Below are positions 9,137-18,384 of a stretch of DNA of 64,000 bases, piece after piece. Within the stretch, counting starts at the first letter, position 1; each line of letters opens with the position of its first letter. The stretch lies in NCBI RefSeq assembly GCF_027111275.1, contig NZ_CP114286.1, positions 744,001 through 808,000 on the forward strand. The letters are read 5' to 3'. The notes under the pieces were generated by a model. The model searched no databases. It saw only the letters and a program-made list of their open reading frames with translations, and was not told the DNA's origin. Both the position numbers and the translations under genes were made by a program. Source of the stretch: Flavobacterium luteolum. Lineage in GTDB: Bacteria > Bacteroidota > Bacteroidia > Flavobacteriales > Flavobacteriaceae.

Positions 9137-10618
9137 TTATTTTGCTAAAAATTCAATCGGACTGCTTTCCGTCTGGGTCTGACTCAGAGCGGTGATCGCA
9201 TAAACGTAGTTTTCCAAATCGGCATTCGTAACTTCTAGTTTTACAGCCGTTGTCACATAATAAATATTCTGAGGATTTGAGAAATCGGTTATTCTTCCTT
9301 TTGGGAATTTGTAGATTACATATTTTTTATCGTTTAATGCTGCTTTCCAAGTTAAAACTGCATTATTGCCTTTTTTCGCAATTACTGCATTTGTTGGCGG
9401 TTCTGGCTTTAATCTTGTAATTCTATTGGCTTCGGGAGTTAGAGCGATGTATTTGTATTCTTTTTGAAGAAGAGGTTTTCTAAGAGTATCTCCTTTTTTT
9501 AGAAAATTCGAAGCAGTAAAATGCATAGAACCGTCAATTTGAGGCATTTTACGAATCATTTCAATCTGTTTTACAATCTGGTCTGGACTTCTCCATTCTG
9601 GTTCTTTGGCGGTAGTTGAAATTTTATAATCACCATGGCCAACGTAAACATTTGCTCCATACTTATGTTCTGCCCACCATTTTGCCAGAACTTCAAAATT
9701 GGCTCTGTCAAAACCAATGTGCCAATAGATTTGAGGCGTTACATAATCGATCCAGTTTTCTTTTTGCCATTTTAAGATATTCGCATACAAATCATCATAA
9801 TTGGTTGCTCCGGCTCTTGTATTAGAACCTTGCGAATCTTTGGCAATATTTCTCCATACTCCAAAAGGCGAAATTCCGAACTCGACTTCTGGTTTATTGG
9901 CAATAATCGTATCTCTGATTTGTTTGATGATTAAATCCACATTGTCTCTTCGCCAATCGTCTTTATCTTTAAACTGACGTGGTTCTTTGGCAAATGCCTT
10001 ATCATCTGGAAACTCCTGCCCTTCAATTTTATACGGATAAAAATAATCATCCATATGCACAGCCTGAATATCGTATTTACGAACAATCTCGCCTACAACA
10101 GAAGCAACGAAATTTCTGGTTTCTTGCAAACCTGGATTAAAATATCTCGTTTTTCCGTACGTCAGAAAAAGGTCTGGTCTTTTAAAATATAAATGATTTT
10201 TTGAAAGCACATCTCTAACGGTGTCTTTCTGAACACGATATGGATTAAGCCAAACGTGAACGTTCATTCCGCGTTTTCCTGCTTCGTCAATCATCATTTG
10301 CAACGGATCGAAACCTGGTGCAACGCCTTGCGTTCCTGTTATCCAATGCGATGCTGGTTCTTTAGTCGATTTGTAATAGGCATCGGCAGTTGGACGAATC
10401 TGAAAAATTACAGTATTCATATTGTAAGAACGTAGATTATCCAGAATGGCAATCATTTCGTTCTTCATTTCTTTATCTGATAATCCTGGTTTAGAAGGCC
10501 AGTCGATATTTTCTACGGTAGAAATCCAAGCGGCTCGCATTTCTCTTTTTGGCGATTGCTGACTGAAAATTTTGGTCTGAATCAGCAATACCAAAATCAT
10601 AATTTTTAGACTTTTCAT
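9137..10618 (-). CDS. GHL10 family putative glycoside hydrolase
   Basis: Exported protein of 493 residues (signal peptide MKSLKIMILVLLIQTKIFSQ) with the glycosyl-hydrolase-like 10 domain (formerly DUF187) from about residue 27 to 340: REMRAAWISTVENIDWPS, FQIRPTADAYY, HVWLNPYR and VHMDDYFYPY are typical. An Fn3-like C-terminal domain follows (about 395-490). The family is a TIM barrel often found with cell-wall amidases; some members cleave glycan strands lacking peptides, but the substrate here is unproven. It lies 13 bp upstream of the GH20 gene and is probably the first gene of the GHL10-GH20-AmiE-like operon, because a 347-bp repeat-filled gap separates it from the phosphoesterase upstream. 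Confidence 0.88.
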   Translation of the reverse strand: MKSLKIMILVLLIQTKIFSQQSPKREMRAAWISTVENIDWPSKPGLSDKEMKNEMIAILDNLRSYNMNTVIFQIRPTADAYYKSTKEPASHWITGTQGVAPGFDPLQMMIDEAGKRGMNVHVWLNPYRVQKDTVRDVLSKNHLYFKRPDLFLTYGKTRYFNPGLQETRNFVASVVGEIVRKYDIQAVHMDDYFYPYKIEGQEFPDDKAFAKEPRQFKDKDDWRRDNVDLIIKQIRDTIIANKPEVEFGISPFGVWRNIAKDSQGSNTRAGATNYDDLYANILKWQKENWIDYVTPQIYWHIGFDRANFEVLAKWWAEHKYGANVYVGHGDYKISTTAKEPEWRSPDQIVKQIEMIRKMPQIDGSMHFTASNFLKKGDTLRKPLLQKEYKYIALTPEANRITRLKPEPPTNAVIAKKGNNAVLTWKAALNDKKYVIYKFPKGRITDFSNPQNIYYVTTAVKLEVTNADLENYVYAITALSQTQTESSPIEFLAK

Positions 10619-10664
10619 AAATTATTATTTTAGGTCGTTAGTATAATATTCTTGGTAGAAAAAT

Positions 10665-10954
10665 TTAACCGCAAAGAGCGCAGTGGTTTACGCTATGTTC
10701 GCAAAGGTTTCTTTTCCTTTTTTTAAATCTCGCAAAGGCACAGAGACACAAAGTTTTTATTATTTAATGGTTATTTTCTCTCGCAGATTAAGCAGATTTA
10801 AAGGATTTCATTTGTTGCGAAAAAATCTTTTATAATCCTTTAATCTGTGGCTATTTTTACTCTCGCAAATTCAGCAAATTTAATTCGTGAAAATTTGTGA
10901 AATTAGTGGCGAAAAAAATCTTTTATAATCCTTTAATCCCGATAGCTATCGGGA
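10665..10954. repeat. Composite intergenic repeat, copy 2
   Basis: The 347-bp gap between the phosphoesterase and GHL10 genes is almost entirely repeat. A 42-bp CGCAAAG-rich module (10665-10706) matches 12872-12913 at 37 of 42 positions; CTCGCAGATTAAGCAGATTT and TTTAATCTGTGGCTA modules follow; it ends with the palindrome TCCCGATAGCTATCGGGA (10937-10954), identical to 5133-5150. No open frame with a plausible protein was seen. Confidence 0.75.
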
Positions 10955-10965
10955 GTGGCTAAAAA

Positions 10966-12801
10966 CTATTCCAATAAATAAATTCCGCCTTCTATTAAAG
11001 ATGCCCAAACTTGTCCTTTATCATCAACAGTAAAGCCATTTATACTTGAACTTCCTAAGTTAATTTGTTTGATGATTTCAAATTTTGTGGCATCAACAAT
11101 TACAACTTCGCCTTTTCGGCTTCCTAAATATATTTTATTGTTTTTTTCTAATATTGCTGCAGGATTGTGTTCATATCCCCATTTTAAATCCAAGACTTTG
11201 CTTTGGCTTACAACATTTTCTTCAGTCAATTCAATAGTATCATTAAGTGGCACTCTTACCAGTTCGCCATCCATTGTTTTGCCATAAAACCATTTTCCGT
11301 CTTGGCTTTTACCCATTGATTCTCTAATTTTCCACTTCGAAGTTCTTAAAAGCGTTTTACCCGTTTCAATATCTAAAATGGTTAAGAAACGTTGAGGCGT
11401 AACAAAATAAAGTCTGTTTTTTGATGCAACCATATTGACATTTCCAGCAGAATATAAAATTTGTTTATCGTTGCCATTGTTCCATTTCCAGATCAGTTTT
11501 CCTGTATTTTTATCCAAACAATACACATACGAGTCCCACACTCCAAAAATTACTTTATTGTCTTGTATTAACGGAGTTCCCTGCGAATAAGAAGCTGGTA
11601 AATTGCTCTGCCAAATGACTTTACCACTTACAGCGTCTGCACAAACAAATGCCGTAGAACTCGCCGTATAAATTTTATTGTTTTCAGCAATTGGCGAACC
11701 TACTAAAACACCACCAACAGGAATTGTCCATTTTTGTTTTCCTGATTGAGTATCAAAACCTAATAGATTTCCTTCAATAGTTCCTATAACCAAATTGTTT
11801 TTTACAATTATTGGTGAAAAATAAATTGAATTTCCTGTTTCCGTTTTCCAGTTTACACTTTTACTTTTTAGGTTAACCGATTTTATTTCACCTATTGAAT
11901 TCGTAAAATATAGATTCTTTTTATCGAATGCCGGAAGGCTGTAAATAGAGGCAATATCTTTTATAAAAGGAGTTTGCATCGTTACACTATCTTTCGGAAT
12001 TTCAATTTTGGAAGGTTTTGATGGCACCGAAAATTTAAAAACTCCCGGTTTATCAATTTCTTTCTGATAGATACTGATACTGTCTTTGCTGATAATTACT
12101 TGATTATAACTTTTTGTTTTTCCGTCAAGCGAAGTTATCGAAGTTCCCATTATACCGCTCAAACCAGAGAAATCATATTTTTTTAAAGTGTGTCCGTGAC
12201 CGCAAAAAGTGGCAACAGTTGGATATTTTTCTAAAACAGAAAGCACTTCTTTATAATTGCTCACGCTATTATCTAACGGATAATGAGCAAAATTCAACAC
12301 TTTTTTATTGTTGTTTTTAAGACTTTCTTTTAAAGTTTTATCAAGCCAAAGCACATCTTCATGTTTTACAAAACCATCTCCCATTTTCATGTAAGGTCCG
12401 CACGGAAAGCCTATAAAGACATAATCACCTTTTGAAAATACGAATCTATCCTCGCCAAAGATTTTTTTATACGTCAAACCGGCGCTTTCACTCCAGTTCG
12501 TTTCATGATTTCCAGAAATTACATAATATGGAATTTTCAGTTGAGAAAGGATAGAATGAACTTGCTTTAACTCATCATCGGCACCGCGATTGGTTAAATC
12601 TCCGGTTACAACCGCAAATTCAAAATCTGAATTGTTGATTTCTTTTACAATATTCTGTAATAAAAAGTCATTGTCATTTCCTACTGAAACGTGCAAATCA
12701 GTTAGCTGTACAAATTTGATATTTTCTGATTTTCCTGCATTTTGAGAGAACCCAGAAACTATTACAAAAAGCAATAATATTCTTAAAAATAGATTTTTCA
12801 T
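10966..12801 (-). CDS. Calcineurin-like phosphoesterase fused to a PQQ-type beta-propeller
   Basis: Exported 611-residue protein with two halves. Residues about 28-250 are a metallophosphoesterase: QLTDLHVS (D-x-H), VVTGDLTN (GD), ISGNHETNW (GNHE) and CGHGHT (GHxH) supply the bimetal ligands. Residues about 300-611 are a propeller of PQQ/quinoprotein-like repeats with 'GKxxWxxxxG' motifs such as SGKQKWTIPVGG, SGKVIWQSNLP and TGKLIWKW. The first 20 residues are a signal peptide, so it acts in the periplasm or on the surface. Phosphatase or phosphodiesterase activity is expected; the substrate is unknown. It lies in the same direction as the amino-sugar hydrolases but is separated from them by repeat-filled gaps. 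Confidence 0.9.
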   Translation of the reverse strand: MKNLFLRILLLFVIVSGFSQNAGKSENIKFVQLTDLHVSVGNDNDFLLQNIVKEINNSDFEFAVVTGDLTNRGADDELKQVHSILSQLKIPYYVISGNHETNWSESAGLTYKKIFGEDRFVFSKGDYVFIGFPCGPYMKMGDGFVKHEDVLWLDKTLKESLKNNNKKVLNFAHYPLDNSVSNYKEVLSVLEKYPTVATFCGHGHTLKKYDFSGLSGIMGTSITSLDGKTKSYNQVIISKDSISIYQKEIDKPGVFKFSVPSKPSKIEIPKDSVTMQTPFIKDIASIYSLPAFDKKNLYFTNSIGEIKSVNLKSKSVNWKTETGNSIYFSPIIVKNNLVIGTIEGNLLGFDTQSGKQKWTIPVGGVLVGSPIAENNKIYTASSTAFVCADAVSGKVIWQSNLPASYSQGTPLIQDNKVIFGVWDSYVYCLDKNTGKLIWKWNNGNDKQILYSAGNVNMVASKNRLYFVTPQRFLTILDIETGKTLLRTSKWKIRESMGKSQDGKWFYGKTMDGELVRVPLNDTIELTEENVVSQSKVLDLKWGYEHNPAAILEKNNKIYLGSRKGEVVIVDATKFEIIKQINLGSSSINGFTVDDKGQVWASLIEGGIYLLE

Positions 12802-12871
12802 TGGTGTTTTTTTCTTTATTAAACAATAATTTATTTTTAAACAGTTCCTATTATGGAATTTGCTATATTAC

Positions 12872-13196
12872 TTAACCGCAAAGAGCGCAAGGATTTACGC
12901 AATGTCCGCAAAGTTTTGTTTTTTAATCTCGTAAAGGCGCGAAGACGCAAAGTCTTTCTTTTTTAAATATTTTTTTCTTTGCGCCTCTACGACTTTGCGA
13001 GCAATTTCATTTACAAAAAAAATTAAATCCTTTTAATCTGTGGTTATTATTTTCTCTCGCAGATTTAGCAGATGCAGCAGATTTTATTCGTGAAATTTTT
13101 CTTATTCGTGGCAAAAAAATCTTTTTTAATCCTTTATCCCGATAACTATCGGGAGTAGCGAAAAAAATACCTAACAGGCTTAGAAAACCTGTTAGG
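12872..13196. repeat. Composite intergenic repeat, copy 3, plus CCTAACAGG palindrome
   Basis: The 454-bp gap between the esterase remnant and the phosphoesterase gene carries the 42-bp CGCAAAG module (12872-12913), CTCGCAGATTTAGCAGAT and TTTTAATCTGTGGTTA modules, a one-mismatch copy of the 18-bp palindrome (13137-13154, GATAACTATC centre), and a hairpin with 9-bp arms CCTAACAGG and CCTGTTAGG (13170-13196). I see no credible gene here. Confidence 0.75.
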
Positions 13197-13255
13197 ATAA
13201 CCAACCAAAATTTATGTATTGCCATAAATCAACAAAATGGCAATGCATTTAACGT

Positions 13256-14084
13256 TTACTGCATTTTTTCAGCATCATTAAAATAATTGTAAAAAAACAG
13301 CAGCTGATATTTTAAGGAATTCTCCCAATATTTTAAATTATGTTCGCCTGGACGTTCTATATAATCGTGATTTATCTTTAGGTCTAACATTTTTGCGTGA
13401 AGTTCTCTGTTTACTTTCATAAAGAAATCATCAACTCCACAGTCAATAATCAGTTTAAGTTTATTGTCTTTTACCAAGTCTAACATATTCGTAACGGTGT
13501 TCTTGTTCCAATTTTCTGGAAATTCTGTAATTGGACCTAATCGTTTTTTGATATCCCAATTTTCAGGAAACGGACGAAAATCTACGCCTCCGCTCATGCT
13601 TCCTGCCGCACCAAATACATCTTGATGTCTGAATGAGAGATACAAAGCACCATCTCCGCCCATGCTCAAACCTGAAATAGCTCTTGCTTTACGGTCTGCA
13701 ATTGTTCTGTATTGTTTATCAATAAACGGAACTAGTTCTTTTACGACATAAGTTTCATATTTGAAAGTCGGATCTATTAGGACTATCAAAATACCAGCTT
13801 GAATAATTCCCGTCTACACCAACCACTATAAAACCATACTGATCAACTTGCTTTCCGAGTTCTTTAAAATCTTTTGCCCAAGATCTATAATTTCCGCTAT
13901 AGCCATGAAGCAGATAAACAACCGGAAATGCCTTCTTGCTCTTTTTATAATTGTCTGGAACTACAACGCAAGTTTTAATATTCTTCTGCATCGAAGCACT
14001 AAAAACCTGTAAAGTATCAACCTTAGCCGCTTTGGCTGTAAAAATGAAAAGCAGCAGTAAGATTGAATAAATTGTTTTTTTCAT
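13256..14084 (-). pseudogene. Esterase-D-type alpha/beta hydrolase, broken by a frameshift
   Basis: The N-terminal part (14084 to about 13780) has a signal peptide and YLLHGYSGNYRSW; the C-terminal part (about 13775-13256) has the nucleophile elbow SGLSMGGDG and the catalytic His in GEHN. Together they form a normal-length (about 275 aa) secreted esterase of the Esterase D / tributyrin esterase family. They are in different frames: around 13774-13780 removing one T (plus strand ATTAG) restores SWYFDSPIDPTFKYET across the join. This is either a real one-base insertion or a sequencing error in a short AT stretch. Both halves otherwise look intact, so the break is recent. In Bacteroidota such esterases often accompany glycan-degrading loci and remove acyl groups. 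Confidence 0.85.
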
Positions 14085-14139
14085 AATTGATGTTTTTATA
14101 AAATACTATTTTTGAAAAGCACTGGAAAAATACAAAAAA

Positions 14140-17055
14140 CTATTTCAGACAATCTTTTAAAATAGTCACAGGATGCAAAGCTTTTCTGCTGGTTCCGTCA
14201 AAAATCTGATGGCGGCAGCTGGTTCCTGCTGCTGCAATTTCTGTTGATTGCTCTGTTGCCCTGATTTTCGGAAACAAAGTATCTTCTCCCATCTTCATAC
14301 TGATTTCGTAATGTTCTTTCTCGTAACCAAATGAACCTGCCATTCCGCAACAACCAGAATTATAAATTGTAACCGTATTATTTTTTGGAACATTCAGCAT
14401 CGCAAAAGAAGCTTCAACTGAGCTCAATGATTTTTGATGACAATGTCCATGAATTTTGATATTTTTCTCTTTTTCAGAAAATTGATCTGCGTGAATTTTT
14501 CCGTTTGAAATTTCTCTTTTGAAAAACTCTTCGACTGTAAAGGTGTTTTTAGCTAATTTTTCAGCACTTTCCTTATCAGCAGCCAATCGGATATATTCAT
14601 CTCTGAAAGTCAATATTGCCGAAGGCTCAAGACCTATTAAAGGTGTGTTTTCAGAAATTATATTTTTAAAAGTATTGACATTTTTATTGGCAATTTCCTG
14701 CGCTTCTTCCAAAAAGCCTTTTGAGATAAAAGCTCTTCCGCTTTCCTCATGATCAATTACAATTACTCTATAGCCTAATTCTGTTAAGAGTTCGTAGGCA
14801 TCGATTCCGACTGAAACATCATAATAATTAGTAAATTCATCACAAAAAAGATAAACATTGCCATTCTCAAAAGAACTGTTTGTGTTACGTTTTTTGTTCT
14901 TTTCATACCATTTTCTAAATGTTTTTGGAGCCAATAAAGGCACTTGTCTTTCAGGTGCAATTCCCATGCGTTTTTTAACGAATGAAAGATTAGAAGCCCA
15001 ATTGGTAATTGATGGTGCAATACTTCCCAATTCATTCAATTTCGAATTGAAAGCAAATATTTTATTTCGGAAAGAAAATCCGTTTGCTTTTTGATATTGG
15101 TATAAAAATTCAGCTTTTAAAGTTGCTACATCAACATTACTTGGACACTCGCTGGCGCAGGCTTTACAGCTTACACACAATTCAAAAACCTTGTATAATT
15201 CTTCGTGATCGAATTTATTTTCTTTTTCCGAATTTGTTAGATATTCGCGTAAAGCATTGGCACGTGCTCGCGTAGTATCTTTTTCATTTCTTGTAGCACG
15301 ATAACTCGGACATAAAGTTCCGCCTGCTGATGGCATTTTTCTGCAATCGCCAGAACCATTGCATTTTTCGGCGGCACGTAAAACCCCTAAACTATCCGAG
15401 AAATCCTGAATCGTTTTTATTTCAGGCTCTACTCGTCCCGCTTCAAAACGAAGATTTTCATCCATTTTCGAAGCGTTTACAATTTTCCCAACATTCAAAA
15501 TCGTGTTCGGATCAAACGCTTTTTTTACTCGTTTTAGCAATTCGTAATTTTTATCGCCAATCATAAACGGCAAGAATTCTCCACGTAGAATTCCGTCGCC
15601 ATGTTCACCGCTTAACGAACCTCTGTATTTTTTTACCAAATGAGCTACTTCAGTAGATAAATTTCTAAACTGATGTAATCCTTCCTTCGTTTTCAAATTT
15701 ATCTTCGGACGCAAATGTAGCTCTCCCGCTCCAGCATGTGCGTAGTAAATGGCACTTTGTCCGTGCCTTTCCATCATCGCCGCAAAATCGGCAATATAAT
15801 TGGGCAGATCGCTCAATTCAACCGCTGTATCTTCAATAGAATCTGCTGCTTTATCGTCTCCCACAATACTTCCTAAAAGTCCAAGACCTGCTTTTCTTAC
15901 CTCATTTACTTTGTCTATATCTGTTCCGTAAATTTTTGGCAAGGCATATCCGAAGCCATTATTTTCAAGATCTTTAATTAATGCATCAGCTTGCAGTTCG
16001 GCATCTTCCATACTAATGTGCGATCCTACTTCTAGCATAATAACTGCTTTTGGTTCACCTACAATAAAAAATCGGTTTTTAGCTTGTTCTCTATTGGTTT
16101 TGGTACAGTCTAAAATCGTATCGTCCATCATTTCGCAAGTGTACAAATGATGTTTCATTGCAGTAACGACAGCTTCTAAACTTTCTTGAATGGTATGAAA
16201 ATGCGCCACAACCATAATATTGTTTACTGGTGGCAAGTCGTCTACCTTTAAAGTAATTTCTGTCGTAAACGCCAAAGTCCCTTCACTTCCGCAAAGGAGT
16301 TTTCCTAAATTGATCGTATCCTCTGTTCCCGAAAAAAGTTTTGATTTTAGCAGAACATCAATCGCATAACCGGTATTTCGTCTATGAATTTCTGGTTTTG
16401 GAAATTCTCTTAAGATTTCTTCTTGGTTTTCTTTGTTCGAAAGTTCTTCGTAAATGGTTTTGTAAATTTTATTTTCTAAAGAATCTCCTTTGGTTTTCTC
16501 GATAAACTCTTCAGAAGTTAAATCTTTAAATATTGCGGTAGTTCCGTCACTTAAAACGGCTTTTATTTCTACAATTTTATCTCGGGTAACACCGTAACGA
16601 ATCGAAGTTGTCCCTGACGAATTGTTTCCGACCATTCCGCCAATCATGCATCTATTGGTTGTTGATGTCGTTGGCGCAAAAAACAGTCCGTGGGGTTTTA
16701 AATACAAATTCAGTTCATCGCGAATTACTCCAGGCTGAACCGTTATGGTTTTCTTTTTAGGATCAAAAGAAACAATTTTATTAAAATGTTTAGAAACATC
16801 GACAATAATTCCGCTTCCGATAGTTTGACCTGCAAGTGAAGTTCCTGCCGTTCGTGGCGTTATAGAAATTTTATTTTTTGAAGCAAACCGAATAATATTT
16901 CTAATATCATTTTCTGATTTTGGAATAGCCACGGCAAGCGGCATAATTCTATAGGCAGAGGCATCTGTGGCATATATTTTTTTATGAAGGTCATCATAAA
17001 AAAGAGTTCCTTCTAGTGAAGTTTCTAATTCTTGTAGTTGGAGAGAATCGGACAT
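14140..17055 (-). CDS. FAD/Fe-S D-2-hydroxyacid dehydrogenase (D-lactate or D-2-hydroxyglutarate; Dld-II/YdiJ type)
   Basis: A 971-residue fusion of a GlcD-like flavoprotein and a GlcF-like iron-sulfur protein. Residues about 35-270 bind FAD (PCMH type; PRTAGTSLAGQ, GMVGNNSSGTTSIRYG). About 280-540 is the FAD-oxidase C-terminal domain with HAGAGELHLRP and SGEHGDG. Then come the Cys-containing CNGSGDCRK near 563, a CVSCKACASECP 4Fe-4S site near 625-640, and a CCG-type domain with HGHCHQKS near 868 and GCCGMAGSFG near 900. Such proteins pass electrons to the respiratory chain. Substrate cannot be read from sequence, but D-lactate is attractive because MurQ, encoded at 25193, releases it. The start MSDSLQLQELE fits the family. 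A candidate promoter and DeoR-type repeats lie 220-310 bp upstream. Confidence 0.88.
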   Translation of the reverse strand: MSDSLQLQELETSLEGTLFYDDLHKKIYATDASAYRIMPLAVAIPKSENDIRNIIRFASKNKISITPRTAGTSLAGQTIGSGIIVDVSKHFNKIVSFDPKKKTITVQPGVIRDELNLYLKPHGLFFAPTTSTTNRCMIGGMVGNNSSGTTSIRYGVTRDKIVEIKAVLSDGTTAIFKDLTSEEFIEKTKGDSLENKIYKTIYEELSNKENQEEILREFPKPEIHRRNTGYAIDVLLKSKLFSGTEDTINLGKLLCGSEGTLAFTTEITLKVDDLPPVNNIMVVAHFHTIQESLEAVVTAMKHHLYTCEMMDDTILDCTKTNREQAKNRFFIVGEPKAVIMLEVGSHISMEDAELQADALIKDLENNGFGYALPKIYGTDIDKVNEVRKAGLGLLGSIVGDDKAADSIEDTAVELSDLPNYIADFAAMMERHGQSAIYYAHAGAGELHLRPKINLKTKEGLHQFRNLSTEVAHLVKKYRGSLSGEHGDGILRGEFLPFMIGDKNYELLKRVKKAFDPNTILNVGKIVNASKMDENLRFEAGRVEPEIKTIQDFSDSLGVLRAAEKCNGSGDCRKMPSAGGTLCPSYRATRNEKDTTRARANALREYLTNSEKENKFDHEELYKVFELCVSCKACASECPSNVDVATLKAEFLYQYQKANGFSFRNKIFAFNSKLNELGSIAPSITNWASNLSFVKKRMGIAPERQVPLLAPKTFRKWYEKNKKRNTNSSFENGNVYLFCDEFTNYYDVSVGIDAYELLTELGYRVIVIDHEESGRAFISKGFLEEAQEIANKNVNTFKNIISENTPLIGLEPSAILTFRDEYIRLAADKESAEKLAKNTFTVEEFFKREISNGKIHADQFSEKEKNIKIHGHCHQKSLSSVEASFAMLNVPKNNTVTIYNSGCCGMAGSFGYEKEHYEISMKMGEDTLFPKIRATEQSTEIAAAGTSCRHQIFDGTSRKALHPVTILKDCLK

Positions 17056-17277
17056 TTAATTTGGTTCTGTTGCTTTTGGTTCTTTAATAAATGTTTTATT
17101 TCTGCACTTCGCTAAAATCAGTTTGGCAAAAACAACACATTCTAAATTTTATTAGAATTCAATATTTATTAAAGTTCCTTTTAAAAGCTTTGAACTTCCT
17201 TTAAAGCACCAAAGAAATGGCAACTAAACCAAGAAATGATTTTCATAAATATATCTTACTAATAAAATTAGTTTTAA

Positions 17278-17363
17278 CAAATATAGATACAAAAAGCATA
17301 CAAATACATTATTTTGCGTTTTTTAACATAATAAAATTAAAATAACGCAACAAAACGCAAAAA
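17278..17363 (-). promoter_or_regulatory. Promoter and TGCGTT repeats upstream of the dehydrogenase gene
   Basis: The 329-bp gap 17056-17384 contains a minus-strand -7 box TATATTTG (17285-17278). Just upstream are ATTTTGCGTTTTTT (17311-17324) and, on the minus strand, TGCGTTTTGTTGCGTTATTT (within 17343-17362), a direct repeat with 10-bp period. The same TGCGTTATTT unit occurs at 18271-18280. Direct TGCGTT-like repeats suit DeoR-family operators, so these are candidate sites for the regulator encoded just upstream. Confidence 0.55.
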
Positions 17364-17384
17364 CCACATTGTATAAGTTTAAAG

Positions 17385-18134
17385 TTATAAGATAAACACT
17401 CCAGATTTTCTATATTCGTCTAGTTTTTCATCTTCTGGATCTAACTCTGTCACAATCGTATCCAATTGCGTAAGATCGCATACGCCGTGCGGCATTTTGG
17501 TATTTAATTTATTTGAAGCAAACATGGAAACCACTCTGTCAGAAGCCTCTATCATTGCTTTTTTGACGATTGAGATTTCGTAACCTACTTCTGTAAGTCC
17601 TTGTTTGATATTAATGCTGCTGGCGCCAATGAAACAAATGTCGGCTTTAATTTTTGAGACCACCTGAATTACATCCATACCTATTGTTACCATTGCGTTT
17701 TTCTGCATTTTTCCACCAATAAAAATCAAATCGATATTAGGGTGCTGAGACAATTGCATGGCTATCGGTAAGCTATACGTATATATTGTAGCCTTTAAAT
17801 CGGCCGGAATTAACTTTGCAAAAACCAAATTGGTGCTTCCTCCGCTCATTATAATAACCTGATCGTCATGAAGTAGAGACAATGCTTTTGTCACGATTTG
17901 TTTTTTCTGTTCTTCTGCAGCTATTGCTATATCAAATACATTTGCAGACTTCTCTTTAACCTGAACCGCACCGCCATATACTTTTTCTAACAGCTTTTTA
18001 CTGTCTAACTCGTTCAAATCTCTTCTTATTGTATCTTCAGACAAATCGAGAGCCAAAGCTAAATCTGTTGTAACAACTTTTTGGTCTTCAATAAGTTTAG
18101 TCATTATATATTTATGTCTTTCGGCCTTCAGCAT
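17385..18134 (-). CDS. DeoR-family transcriptional regulator
   Basis: About 249 residues. I place the start at the ATG at 18134 (MLKAERHKYI, the usual DeoR opening) instead of an upstream ATG nine codons earlier. The N-terminal winged helix is TTDLALALDLSEDTIRRDL, followed by the C-terminal DeoRC sensor domain (about 75-230; IIMSGGSTNLVFAK, FIGGK, CFIGASSI) that binds phosphorylated sugars. It lies between the dehydrogenase gene and the divergent susC-namZ-murQ-nagZ locus, and TGCGTT repeats occur on both sides of it. I infer that it controls both, probably with a sugar phosphate such as MurNAc-6-P or GlcNAc-6-P as signal. A TATATTTG box at 18168-18161 is a possible own promoter. Confidence 0.9.
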   Translation of the reverse strand: MLKAERHKYIMTKLIEDQKVVTTDLALALDLSEDTIRRDLNELDSKKLLEKVYGGAVQVKEKSANVFDIAIAAEEQKKQIVTKALSLLHDDQVIIMSGGSTNLVFAKLIPADLKATIYTYSLPIAMQLSQHPNIDLIFIGGKMQKNAMVTIGMDVIQVVSKIKADICFIGASSINIKQGLTEVGYEISIVKKAMIEASDRVVSMFASNKLNTKMPHGVCDLTQLDTIVTELDPEDEKLDEYRKSGVFIL

Positions 18135-18269
18135 TTTTTTATAAAAGTTAAAATTTATCACAAATATATCAAATATTTCATTCTATATCAGAAAATAGCC
18201 TAAAAACTGCAAAATCATGCATCGATAAGATTCTTAAAATAAACTCAATAATTATTTTCTTCTAAAAAA

Positions 18270-18289
18270 TTGCGTTATTTTGCGTTTTT
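18270..18289. promoter_or_regulatory. Candidate DeoR operator in the divergent deoR/susC region
   Basis: TGCGTTATTT and TGCGTTTTTC stand in direct repeat with a 10-bp period, matching the repeats at 17343-17362. The site lies between the divergent DeoR gene (start 18134) and susC (start 18385). Confidence 0.55.
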
Positions 18290-18321
18290 CAAATTATTTT
18301 TCGAAAAAAAATTCAAAATAA

Positions 18322-18352
18322 TGCATTTATATGCAATAATTAAATATATTTG
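18322..18352 (+). promoter_or_regulatory. susC promoter: TGCAT palindrome and -7 box
   Basis: TATATTTG (18345-18352) is a canonical -7 box 33 bp before the susC ATG. In its upstream region TGCAT and ATGCA form an inverted repeat around TTAT (18322-18335), placed where a repressor or activator would contact the promoter. A clear -33 TTG is not present, which would suit an activated promoter. Confidence 0.5.
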
Positions 18353-18384
18353 CTCAACAACAACCATAAAAAACCAGATTAATC

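Noticed and set aside
13007..13225. A 72-codon open frame on the minus strand between the esterase remnant and the phosphoesterase gene
   Set aside because: It lies inside the composite repeat and its translation reads repeat modules (IRKISRIKSAASAKSAREN); there is no promoter or recognisable protein.
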